This document shows positions 45,184 through 53,061 of a DNA stretch of 64,000 nt, piece after piece. The notes under the pieces are model-generated. The model had not been told where the DNA came from and did no database searches. It saw only the letters and a list, made by a program, of their open reading frames with translations. The stretch spans positions 124,001 through 188,000 of the forward strand of contig CACYLW010000003.1 in assembly GCA_902775345.1 (NCBI GenBank), given 5' to 3'. The DNA comes from an uncultured Eubacteriales bacterium. Lineage in GTDB: Bacteria > Bacillota > Clostridia > Peptostreptococcales > Anaerovoracaceae. Each line of letters opens with the position of its first letter. The stretch's first letter is position 1. Made by a program: the position numbers and the translations under genes.

Positions 45184-45771
45184 ATGAATCAGTATGTGAC
45201 CGGAACGATGATCAAACGCCTGCGTGAAGACAAAAGAATGACTCAGCAGCTGCTGGCAGAGAAGATCGGCGTAAGTGATAAAGCGATATCAAAATGGGAG
45301 ACCGGAAAGGGGTATCCTGATATCTCTCTCATTGAACCGCTGGCTGAAGCTCTGGGGGTATCGATAATAGAACTGTTTTCGGGTGAGGATGTAGTAAACA
45401 CTAATAAGTCTTTTAATATGCAGCGAATGAAGCTTCACGTATGTCCTGTCTGCGGGAACATTATACAAAGCACAGGGGAAGCTGTGGTCAGCTGCTGCGG
45501 TATAGTCTTGCCTGCACTCGAGGCAGAACCTGAAGACGATGTTCACCATCTTCATTTTGAGAAGGTCGAAGATGAGTACTATGTGACCATCCGGCATGAA
45601 ATGAGCAAAACCCACTACATATCGTTTATTATTGCACTGAAGGATGACGGAAGTGAGATACGCAAACTGTATCCGGAGGGAAATGCTGAGGCGCGCTTCA
45701 AGATAAGCAGAACAAAGTGCTTCTGGTACTATTGTAATAAACATGGATTGTTCAGAGCATCTGTCAGGTGA
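45184..45771 (+). CDS. XRE regulator fused to a desulfoferrodoxin-like domain
   Basis: A 195-residue fusion. An XRE helix-turn-helix (about 8-65; TQQLLAEKIGVSDKAISKWE) is followed by a desulforedoxin-type centre with C87, C90, C104, C105, and then a superoxide-reductase fold. Compared with the real desulfoferrodoxin at 56.4 kb, all five non-haem iron ligands can be matched: H121, H138, H144, C184, H187. The catalytic Glu-Lys before the first His is replaced (DVH instead of EKH). It is therefore likely a sensor that binds DNA according to iron or redox state. AAAGGAGG precedes the ATG. It stands alone. Confidence 0.85.
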   Translation: MNQYVTGTMIKRLREDKRMTQQLLAEKIGVSDKAISKWETGKGYPDISLIEPLAEALGVSIIELFSGEDVVNTNKSFNMQRMKLHVCPVCGNIIQSTGEAVVSCCGIVLPALEAEPEDDVHHLHFEKVEDEYYVTIRHEMSKTHYISFIIALKDDGSEIRKLYPEGNAEARFKISRTKCFWYYCNKHGLFRASVR

Positions 45772-45820
45772 TCCGTATCTGCCTGACCGGGTGATGAACG
45801 GTTAATGACTGGGAGGGAAA

Positions 45821-46333
45821 ATGATATACGTTGTAAGACACGGAGAGACTGAGTGGAACGCCATGAATAAGGTTTTAGGCCGGACTGACATGCCTCTCAA
45901 TGACACGGGCATTCAGCAGGCCCATGAAATCGCCTGTGCCCTGAAAGACTTAAATATAGAAGTTTTCCTGTGCTCGCCACTGATCAGAGCCAGACAGACT
46001 GCGGATGTTATTTCTAATGAAACCGGCATTGACTATAAAGTCGATGAAAGGCTGATAGAGCAGGATTTCGGAAGCTTTGAAGGTGTTTACAGATATGACG
46101 AGGCATATCAGAACGCAAAGAGAGAGTATTTTGCCAGATATCCCGGCGGAGAATCATTTTTTGATCTGGCGGCCAGAGTCTTTCCGCTGATAAAGGAACT
46201 GGAAGGAAAAGACGCTCTTCTTGTGACACACGGCGGTATTTGCAGGATCATCCGAAACTATTTTGAAGACATGGGTAATGAAGAGTTTGTGCAATTCTCA
46301 CAGGGAAACTGCGAGGTCAGGATGTACCCGTGA
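45821..46333 (+). CDS. Histidine phosphatase family protein
   Basis: A 170-residue phosphoglycerate-mutase-like phosphatase. The catalytic RHGETEWN lies at residues 6-13, SPLIRARQTAD near 51, EQDFGSFEG near 81, and the second His in VTHGGICR near 138. GGGAGGG precedes the ATG. Small members act on various phosphomonoesters (for example CobC, GpmB); the substrate is unknown. It may share a transcript with the XRE-SOR gene 49 nt upstream. Confidence 0.9.
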   Translation: MIYVVRHGETEWNAMNKVLGRTDMPLNDTGIQQAHEIACALKDLNIEVFLCSPLIRARQTADVISNETGIDYKVDERLIEQDFGSFEGVYRYDEAYQNAKREYFARYPGGESFFDLAARVFPLIKELEGKDALLVTHGGICRIIRNYFEDMGNEEFVQFSQGNCEVRMYP

Positions 46334-46366
46334 CGGAAAAAAGAGTACTTAATGGCATGATTTTAC

Positions 46367-46389
46367 GGGAGCCTTCGGGCTCCTTTTTT
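46367..46389 (+). terminator. Rho-independent terminator
   Basis: GGGAGCC, loop TTC, GGGCTCC and TTTTTT. Confidence 0.95.
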
Positions 46390-46459
46390 ATTTGCGGCAC
46401 ATAAACACTGCGCTGTTGAAATAAAAATGAAAAATATTGAAAAATTTTTGAAATAACAG

Positions 46460-46489
46460 TTGACAACCCGCCTGAATTGTTATTATAAT
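46460..46489 (+). promoter_or_regulatory. Strong sigma-A promoter of the hexitol locus
   Basis: Consensus TTGACA (46460-46465), 18-nt spacer and consensus TATAAT (46484-46489), with A/T tracts upstream like an UP element. Confidence 0.85.
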
Positions 46490-46495
46490 AAGCCA

Positions 46496-46514
46496 GGTTG
46501 TTAAAGCAACAACC
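46496..46514. promoter_or_regulatory. Probable operator of the DeoR regulator
   Basis: GGTTGTT and AACAACC flank AAAGC: a perfect 7-bp inverted repeat immediately after the -10 box, at the expected start of transcription. A repressor bound here would block the promoter; the DeoR-type regulator two genes on is the natural candidate. Confidence 0.55.
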
Positions 46515-46584
46515 AAAAACAAGAAACGAGCATCAAAAACTATCGACACAACAGTTACTATGTATTATCATTAAGGAGGTAACT

Positions 46585-47844
46585 ATGAAAGCAAAAGCAG
46601 TCAGACTTCACGCTGCAAATGATCTGCGTCTCGATGAATTCGAGCTCCCGGAAATCAAGGATGACGAGATCCTTGTAAAGGTGATATCCGACACTGTCTG
46701 CATGTCCACTCACAAGTGTGCGATCCTGGGTGTGGAGCACAAGAGGGTACACGAAGATGTAGCTGAGCATCCTGCTATCATGGGTCATGAGATGGCCGGT
46801 GATATCGTAAAGGTTGGAAAGGCTCATCAGGATAAGTTCAAGCCTGGCATGAAATTCACTCTTCAGCCGGCCCTTAACTATAAGGGAACTATGTGGAGCC
46901 CTGGATATTCCTACGAATTCTTCGGCGGAAATGCTACATATTGCATCATTCCTGCTGAGGTAATGGAACTCGGATGCATGCTCGAGTACAAAGGACGTGC
47001 TTATTATGAGGCATCTCTGGCAGAGCCGTATTCATGCAGCGTAGGCGCTTTCCACGCAGCATACCACACAAAGATGGGTGTATATACTCATGAGATGGGT
47101 ATCGTAGAAGGCGGCAAACTTGCTATTCTGGCCGGTGCAGGTCCGATGGGACTTGGCGCTCTGAGCTATGCCATGAACTGTGACAGACGTCCGGGAATGA
47201 TCGTCGTCACTGATGTAAACAAAGACAGACTTGCAAGAGCAGAAGAACTCTTCCCGATCGAAGAAGCAAAGGAAAACGGAATCGAGCTTCACTTTGTAAA
47301 TACAGCTGAGGTCGATGATCCGGTTGCATACCTTCGCGGAATGACTGACGGAACAGGATTTGATGATGTTCTGTGCTATGCTCCTGTCGCAGCAGTTGTT
47401 GAGCAGTCAAGCGGCATCCTTGGCAGAGATGGCTGCCTCAATTTCTTCGCAGGCCCTACAGATAAAGAGTTCAGTGCTAAGATCAATTTCTATGATGTTC
47501 ACTACAACTCAACTCATGTAATGGGTACAACCGGCGGAAACACAGCCGACATGATCGAATGTCTTGACCTGACAGCTGCAGGAAGGATCAATCCGGCCGT
47601 TATGATCACACACATCGGCGGACTTGCAGTAGCAGGAGAGACTATCCTCGACCTGCCTAAGATCCCTGGCGGAAAGAAGCTGATCTATAACCATATCGAT
47701 CTTCCTCTTATCGCTCTGACAGATCTCAGAGAAAAGGGAAAAGAAGATGAGAGGTTTACTGCTCTTGCTGATATCGTAGACGCACACAGAGGTCTCTGGT
47801 GCCCTGAAGCAGAAGAATATCTTCTTGCGAATTTTGCAGAATAA
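46585..47844 (+). CDS. Sorbose-1-phosphate reductase-like zinc alcohol dehydrogenase
   Basis: A 419-residue MDR-family protein starting at ATG 46585 behind AAGGAGG; the longer frame from 46498 lies in the operator region. The GroES-like part has CMSTHKCAILG and GHEMAGDIVKVG (catalytic zinc region), and the Rossmann part has LAGAGPMGLGAL. It resembles SorE-type L-sorbose-1-phosphate reductases, which interconvert L-sorbose 1-phosphate and D-glucitol 6-phosphate. Next to a mannitol-type PTS it may oxidise a hexitol phosphate to a ketose phosphate. Confidence 0.82.
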   Translation: MKAKAVRLHAANDLRLDEFELPEIKDDEILVKVISDTVCMSTHKCAILGVEHKRVHEDVAEHPAIMGHEMAGDIVKVGKAHQDKFKPGMKFTLQPALNYKGTMWSPGYSYEFFGGNATYCIIPAEVMELGCMLEYKGRAYYEASLAEPYSCSVGAFHAAYHTKMGVYTHEMGIVEGGKLAILAGAGPMGLGALSYAMNCDRRPGMIVVTDVNKDRLARAEELFPIEEAKENGIELHFVNTAEVDDPVAYLRGMTDGTGFDDVLCYAPVAAVVEQSSGILGRDGCLNFFAGPTDKEFSAKINFYDVHYNSTHVMGTTGGNTADMIECLDLTAAGRINPAVMITHIGGLAVAGETILDLPKIPGGKKLIYNHIDLPLIALTDLREKGKEDERFTALADIVDAHRGLWCPEAEEYLLANFAE

Positions 47845-47899
47845 TGGATCGGTGCAGAATCCTTCCTGGGATGATGGACTGATCCGGGGAGGAGGAAGT

Positions 47900-48661
47900 A
47901 TGGATTCTGTTGAAAGCAGACGCAGTGCTATTGTCGCATTGATCAACGAAAAAGGAGAGGTGACCTTCGCGCAGCTGAAGGAGGCATTCCCGAATGTATC
48001 GGATATGACTCTGCGTACAGATCTTAAGAATCTGGATGATAACAAAAGGATCGTACGTATACATGGGGGTGCGCGCTCGGTAGACGTAGTTGTAGGAACA
48101 GATGATTTTATGAGCCGGCGAAGCATAAGAAATGTGGACGCCAAGAAGGCCATCATCATGAAGGCGAAGAAGATGATCGTTCCGGGAACGGCGGTTTTCC
48201 TCGACTCAGGAAGCACAACTACAATGCTGGCAGCTGAACTTGATGATCAGCCAAACCTGATCGTAACGAGCAGCATCAGCTGTGCCATGGAACTGGCCGG
48301 CCTTGAAAAGCCAAAAGTCATGATTCCGGGAGGCTCACTGAACCGGTACAGCCTTAGCATCTGCGGATCACAGGGGATCGGAGAATTGAAGAAGATGACA
48401 TTCGATCTGGCCTTTATGGGTGTAACAACTTACGATGAGGAATCCGGATTCGCATGTAATGTATATGAGGAATCTCTGCTCAAGCAGACTGTGATCAATA
48501 GAACGCTTAAAACCATCGTACTGATGGATTCCACAAAAGTAGGCAAACACAGCACATTTACATTTGGCTCCCTCGAAGATGTGGATGCCGTGATCTCTGA
48601 CGGAGGTCTGCCGGAATCATTCCTGGCAGCCTGCAGGGAGAACAACGTGGAAGTCTTTTAA
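47900..48661 (+). CDS. DeoR/GlpR family transcriptional regulator
   Basis: The ATG at 47900 (MDSVESRRS, 253 residues) has GGAGGAGG upstream; the longer frame begins inside the dehydrogenase gene. The N-terminal winged helix (about 5-60) contains the DeoR pattern VSDMTLRTDLKNLDDNKRIVRIHGGA. The C-terminal sugar-phosphate-binding domain has FLDSGSTTTMLAAEL and FDLAFMGVTTYDEESGF. Such proteins repress sugar operons and are released by phosphorylated sugars. It probably controls the promoter at 46.46 kb. Confidence 0.9.
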   Translation: MDSVESRRSAIVALINEKGEVTFAQLKEAFPNVSDMTLRTDLKNLDDNKRIVRIHGGARSVDVVVGTDDFMSRRSIRNVDAKKAIIMKAKKMIVPGTAVFLDSGSTTTMLAAELDDQPNLIVTSSISCAMELAGLEKPKVMIPGGSLNRYSLSICGSQGIGELKKMTFDLAFMGVTTYDEESGFACNVYEESLLKQTVINRTLKTIVLMDSTKVGKHSTFTFGSLEDVDAVISDGGLPESFLAACRENNVEVF

Positions 48662-48695
48662 CAGAAACTTTACTTCCGGTACCGTTTCTCATACT

Positions 48696-48741
48696 ATCAT
48701 CAGCCTGACCGCATCCTGACGATCCGGACCGGCCTGATGAT
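48696..48741 (+). promoter_or_regulatory. Inverted repeat in the 142-nt leader of the PTS gene
   Basis: ATCATCAG (48696-48703) and CTGATGAT (48734-48741) form an 8-bp stem around a 30-nt loop that may pair further. There is no T-run, so it may be a processing or stability hairpin. No other feature was seen in this gap. Confidence 0.3.
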
Positions 48742-48803
48742 CCCCAGTCCTGATAATTGCGTAGATTAGATAATACTATTAATCGAGGATGAGGAGAATT
48801 AAT

Positions 48804-50675
48804 ATGAAAAACGGAGTACAACGTTTCGGAAAATTTTTATCCGCCATGGTCATGCCTAATATCGGGGCATTCATCGCATGGGGATTCATAACAGCTTTAT
48901 TCATTCCTGATGGATGGCTGCCTAATGAGCAGCTTGCATCCATTCAGCCATACATGCTCTCTTACCTGCTTCCTGCTCTGATCGCATTTACGGGAGGAAG
49001 AATGGTAGGCGGAGACCGCGGCGGTGTCATGGGCGCCATTGCGGTAATGGGAACTATTGCCGGTGTCGGCGGAACTGAAGGACAGCCTATGCTTATGGGC
49101 GCCATGGTCATGGGACCTTTCGCGGGCTGGATCATCAAGAAGTTTGACCGCTTCATGGAAAACAGAATGCCTGCCGGCTTCGAAATGCTTATCAACAACT
49201 TCTCAGTAGGTATCATCGGAATGCTCGTAGCTATCTTCGGATTCTACGTGATCGGCCCGGTCATGACCATAATACTGAGCGTGCTCACCGCCGGTGTAGA
49301 CGTACTTGTAAATCACCACATGCTCCCTCTGGCAGCCATCTTCATCGAGCCTGCTAAGGTGCTGTTCCTGAACAATGCGATCAACCACGGTATCTTCACG
49401 CCGATCGGTGCTGAGCAGGTCAAGGCTGCCGGACAGTCCATCATGTACATGCTCGAAGCCAACCCGGGCCCTGGACTCGGCGTCCTCCTGGCTTACTGGG
49501 CATTTGCAAAGGACAAGGCAACCAAGGACTCGGCTCCTGGAGCTATCATCATTCACTTCCTGGGAGGAATCCACGAGATCTACTTCCCGTATGTACTGAT
49601 GAACCCGGTTGTTATCATTGCACCTATCGTAGGAAACATCTGCGCCATCACATGGTTCCTCATAACCGGATGCGGACTGAAGGGACCTGCTTCGCCGGGA
49701 TCGATCATTGCTTTCATGGCTATGGCACCTAAGAACAAGATGATCTTTATCTTCATCGGCGTAGCAATCGCAGCAGCAGTATCGTTTGCAATTGCATCTA
49801 TCATCATCAAGGCTACAAGCACGACAGCTTCCATCGATGAAGCTAAGGCTGAAGTAGCAGACAGAAAAGCTCAGGCAAAAGGAACCGTTAATGTAAGCAA
49901 GTCTGAAGCTGTCCGCAAGGTCATCTTTGCCTGCGATGCAGGAATGGGCTCATCCGCAATGGGCGCAACAAAGTTCCGCAACAGGATCAAGGCAGCAAGA
50001 CCTGACATCGAAGTAAAGAACACATCGGTTGACAACATCCCTTCGGATTGTGACATCGCGGTAGTTCAGACTACTCTGCAGGAGAGAGCTAAGAAGTCCG
50101 CTCCTCAGGCACAGCTCGTCACCATCGAGAACTTCCTGAACGACCCTGCACTGGATGCACTTTATCTGCAGCTGACAACACTTGATGCTCCTGCTCAGGA
50201 ACAGGCTAAGGATGATGTCGAAAAGGCAGTTGCCGCAGCAGAAAAAGGCGCAAAGAAAGACGTTATCGTAAAGGACAGCATCCTTCTGAACCAGCCTTCC
50301 GTAACTAAGGAAGAAGCTATCCGCAAGGCAGGAGAACTCCTGGTTGCACGCGGAGCCGTTGAACCTGGATATGTTGATGCCATGCAGGAAAGAGAGCGCA
50401 TGGTCAGCACATACATGGGCATGGGCATAGCTATTCCGCACGGAACAGCTCAGGCAAAGGGAACTGTCAAGAAGACAGCCATCTCCATGGTCCAGTACCC
50501 TGAAGGCGTTGACTTCGGAGCTGAGAAGGCACAGCTGGTGTTCGGTATCGCCGGAATCGGAGATGAGCACCTTGATCTTCTCGCTAAGATCGCCGGATGC
50601 CTGGACGATCCTGCGGTCCTCGAAAAGATGAAGACCACAGACGACATAGACTGGATAATGAAGACCCTTTCATAA
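48804..50675 (+). CDS. mtlA: PTS mannitol-type transporter subunit IICBA
   Basis: A 623-residue three-domain permease. The ATG at 48804 follows GAGGAG; the upstream ATG at 48789 is too early. The IIC domain (about 1-345) has MPNIGAFIAWGFITALF and GGIHEIYFPYVLM. The IIB domain has the phosphocysteine C377 in FACDAGMGSSAMG, and the IIA domain the phosphohistidine H546 in IAIPHG. It imports and phosphorylates a hexitol with phosphate from HPr. Usually the partner is MtlD; here it is a SorE-like dehydrogenase, so the sugar may be mannitol, sorbitol or L-sorbose. Confidence 0.92.
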   Translation: MKNGVQRFGKFLSAMVMPNIGAFIAWGFITALFIPDGWLPNEQLASIQPYMLSYLLPALIAFTGGRMVGGDRGGVMGAIAVMGTIAGVGGTEGQPMLMGAMVMGPFAGWIIKKFDRFMENRMPAGFEMLINNFSVGIIGMLVAIFGFYVIGPVMTIILSVLTAGVDVLVNHHMLPLAAIFIEPAKVLFLNNAINHGIFTPIGAEQVKAAGQSIMYMLEANPGPGLGVLLAYWAFAKDKATKDSAPGAIIIHFLGGIHEIYFPYVLMNPVVIIAPIVGNICAITWFLITGCGLKGPASPGSIIAFMAMAPKNKMIFIFIGVAIAAAVSFAIASIIIKATSTTASIDEAKAEVADRKAQAKGTVNVSKSEAVRKVIFACDAGMGSSAMGATKFRNRIKAARPDIEVKNTSVDNIPSDCDIAVVQTTLQERAKKSAPQAQLVTIENFLNDPALDALYLQLTTLDAPAQEQAKDDVEKAVAAAEKGAKKDVIVKDSILLNQPSVTKEEAIRKAGELLVARGAVEPGYVDAMQERERMVSTYMGMGIAIPHGTAQAKGTVKKTAISMVQYPEGVDFGAEKAQLVFGIAGIGDEHLDLLAKIAGCLDDPAVLEKMKTTDDIDWIMKTLS

Positions 50676-50706
50676 TCAGTCGATCTCAAAAAATGATAAT
50701 ACATAC

Positions 50707-50740
50707 AAAAAGACCTGATCATATTATGATCAGGTCTTTT
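50707..50740. terminator. Bidirectional-looking terminator after mtlA
   Basis: AAAAGACCTGATCATA pairs perfectly with TATGATCAGGTCTTTT across the centre. Strong hairpin with T-runs on both strands. Confidence 0.9.
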
Positions 50741-50764
50741 GATTCGCGGTCTTAATACCGTGTA

Positions 50765-50773
50765 TGCTATACT
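50765..50773 (+). promoter_or_regulatory. Extended -10 promoter of acyP
   Basis: TGCTATACT, 58 nt upstream of the acylphosphatase start; no clear -35. Confidence 0.45.
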
Positions 50774-50831
50774 CTTTAGAGGACTGCGGTCTCTATGATA
50801 AAGTCAGGGAAGGGCACGGATCAGTAAAGAT

Positions 50832-51101
50832 ATGTTAAGGCAGCGTATAGTTTTCCATGGATGGGTACAGGGTGTCGGTTTCAGATACCGGGCAGTGCAC
50901 GCAGCAAATCTGCATGGAACTACCGGCTGGGTCAGGAATGACCCGGGTGATACCGTAACAATGGAGATCCAGGGAACAAAGGAACAGATAGACCGGGTGA
51001 TCATGGCGCTGAAAAACGGAAGGTTCATAAGCATAGACCGCATGGATGTCAGCACGATCGCTGTGATAGAAGGGGAAGGCGGATTCAGAGCTGTTTACTA
51101 G
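50832..51101 (+). CDS. acyP: Acylphosphatase
   Basis: An 89-residue acylphosphatase, which hydrolyses carboxyl-phosphate bonds. The phosphate loop GWVQGVGFRYR (about residues 10-20, catalytic Arg) and the catalytic Asn in GWVRNDPGDTV (near residue 36) are present. Normal length. The ribosome site is weak (TAAAGA). Single gene between terminator and the SPFH promoter. Confidence 0.95.
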   Translation: MLRQRIVFHGWVQGVGFRYRAVHAANLHGTTGWVRNDPGDTVTMEIQGTKEQIDRVIMALKNGRFISIDRMDVSTIAVIEGEGGFRAVY

Positions 51102-51165
51102 GAAAAAAGATATTTATGATGGATTTCCGGCGTCCAATAATAAAAAAGATAAAGGCCTCATTTAA

Positions 51166-51174
51166 TGGTATAAT
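51166..51174 (+). promoter_or_regulatory. Extended -10 promoter of the SPFH gene
   Basis: TGGTATAAT (perfect -10 with TGn), 33 nt upstream of the start. Confidence 0.55.
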
Positions 51175-51207
51175 CATATCCGAAAACAAAAGGAGGTAAC
51201 AGATAAC

Positions 51208-52368
51208 ATGAGTAATAATCCAAGAATCGTCAGCAGACCGGTGCAGGCGAGTCCGTCCGTAACATCTTCATCGGCGGCGTCCTTTTTTACCGGTATCATA
51301 GCAATAGCGGGAATAGCTGCTTCGATAATTGCGGGAATGTGGCCGCTTGCGATAGCTGTATTTGTTTTATGGGTGGTAGTCGCAAATATCAGGATAGTTC
51401 CGCAGGAGCACGCTTACATTATCGAAAGGCTCGGAAAGTTCAGGTCAGTCTGGTATGCGGGCCTTCATGTAAAGATCCCTGTTATTGACAATATAGTAAA
51501 CAAGATATCCCTGAAGGAGCAGGTGTTTGACTTCCCGCCTCAGCCGGTCATCACGAAAGATAACGTATCGGTCAAGGTGGACTCGGTAGTATTCTCAAAG
51601 GTCTTCGATCCTCAGAAGTATACATACGGAGTAGAGAATCCGATCGCCGGTCTTCAGAACCTTTCGGCTACTACACTGAGAAGCATCATCGGCGGAATGG
51701 AGCTCGATACAACTCTCTCATCGAGAGAAGCGATCAACAGCCAGATGGAAGCCATACTGGATGAGGCGACAGATCCGTGGGGCATCAAAGTCAACAGAGT
51801 AGAACTTAAGAACATCGATCCGCCTCCGGCCATCGAAGAGGTCATGACCAAGCAGATGAGAGCGGAGCGTGAGAGACGTCAGACCGTCCTTGAGGCTCAG
51901 GCTCATCAGGAATCCGTAGTATCAAGGGCAGAGGGTGACAAGAGAGCCAAGGTGCTTGCTGCTGAAGCTGAAAAAGAAGCCAAGATAGCGCTTGCCCAGG
52001 GTGAAGCTGAATCCATAAGGCTGGTTTATGAAGCTCAGGCGCAGGGTCTTGAAAAACTGAGAGAAGCACATATCGATGAAAGCGTTCTCAGGCTCAAGGG
52101 ACTTGAAGCGCTGAGGGACGTTGCAGACGGAAGAGCCACAAAGATCTACATGCCTACAGATATCAGCAAGGTAGTGTCGACACTCGGAGTGGTTTCGGAA
52201 TCTCTCGGAATAGGTGACTCGACACCTGTCGACAAAACAGCAAAACCTGTAAAAAAACAGGAAGCTGATCCATGCATAACCGAAGAGACGAGCAAGGAAG
52301 GACGCAGGGCGGCTGATACGGGCGATTCCATCAGAGTCGATGTTGAGACTCACAGAAGCGTGATATGA
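51208..52368 (+). CDS. SPFH/band 7 (stomatin-like) membrane protein
   Basis: A 386-residue protein of the QmcA/YbbK group. A Ser-rich N-terminus precedes a hydrophobic hairpin (about 28-62). The SPFH domain (about 65-230) begins IRIVPQEHAYIIERLGKFRSV and continues with VDSVVFSKVFDP. An Ala/Glu-rich coiled coil (about 215-290) follows, then a polar C-tail. It should oligomerise in membrane microdomains. AAGGAGG precedes the ATG. No NfeD partner gene is adjacent. Confidence 0.92.
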   Translation: MSNNPRIVSRPVQASPSVTSSSAASFFTGIIAIAGIAASIIAGMWPLAIAVFVLWVVVANIRIVPQEHAYIIERLGKFRSVWYAGLHVKIPVIDNIVNKISLKEQVFDFPPQPVITKDNVSVKVDSVVFSKVFDPQKYTYGVENPIAGLQNLSATTLRSIIGGMELDTTLSSREAINSQMEAILDEATDPWGIKVNRVELKNIDPPPAIEEVMTKQMRAERERRQTVLEAQAHQESVVSRAEGDKRAKVLAAEAEKEAKIALAQGEAESIRLVYEAQAQGLEKLREAHIDESVLRLKGLEALRDVADGRATKIYMPTDISKVVSTLGVVSESLGIGDSTPVDKTAKPVKKQEADPCITEETSKEGRRAADTGDSIRVDVETHRSVI

Positions 52369-52402
52369 TCAGAAGAGGGACAGAGAGCAGCGGAGGAATA
52401 CA

Positions 52403-53032
52403 ATGAACGAAATGGTCACAAAAAGAAATGATCTGCTTGCACAGAAGATCATAAAGGGGCTTGAGTCCAGAAATATGAAGGGGTTCTATGTTCACAGCAA
52501 GGCTGAAGCATTGAAGATGGCGCTCGATCTCATACCGGCAGGAAGTTCGGTAACTATGGGAGGAAGCGTAAGCGCGAGAGAGATAGGTCTCGTTGACACG
52601 CTGAAGGTCGGAGATTACGATTTCATAGACAGAGACCTGGCGGACGACAAGCGTGCAGCTGCGCTGGCTGCATACAACGTGGATGTATTCCTCGCAAGCT
52701 GCAATGCAATGACGGAAGACGGCGTGCTTGTAAACATCGACGGCAATGCCAACAGGGTGTCTGCCATCGCGTTCGGACCAAGAAAGGTCGTTTTCATCGT
52801 CGGCATGAACAAAGTCTGCAAGGATGTCGACAGCGCGATGAAGAGGGCGCGCAATACTGCAGCTCCGATCAATGCTCAGAGATTCGGTCTTGATACACCT
52901 TGTGCAAAGACGGGCTCATGCATGGACTGCAAGTCAGCCGATACGATATGCTGTCAGTTTCTGATAACCAGATATTCCAGACACGATGACAGGATATTTG
53001 TTATACTGGTTAACGATAACCTGGGATTTTAA
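52403..53032 (+). CDS. LUD domain (LutC/DUF162-like) protein
   Basis: A 209-residue lactate-utilisation-type protein. The family motifs VTMGGSVSAREIGL (near residue 50), DVFLASCNAMTEDGVLVNIDGNANRVSAI (near 94-122) and the Cys-rich end CAKTGSCMDCKSADTICC (about 169-187) are present. LutC works with LutA and LutB in lactate oxidation, but those are absent here. Lone LUD proteins of this subtype are common in anaerobes and their role is unproven. GGAGGAA precedes the start. Confidence 0.85.
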   Translation: MNEMVTKRNDLLAQKIIKGLESRNMKGFYVHSKAEALKMALDLIPAGSSVTMGGSVSAREIGLVDTLKVGDYDFIDRDLADDKRAAALAAYNVDVFLASCNAMTEDGVLVNIDGNANRVSAIAFGPRKVVFIVGMNKVCKDVDSAMKRARNTAAPINAQRFGLDTPCAKTGSCMDCKSADTICCQFLITRYSRHDDRIFVILVNDNLGF

Positions 53033-53061
53033 AACGATTTAGAAACATCTGGAGGATATTA

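Noticed and set aside
47825-47899. Extension of the DeoR regulator upstream of 47900
   Set aside because: It overlaps the dehydrogenase end and lacks a ribosome site, while GGAGGAGG precedes 47900.
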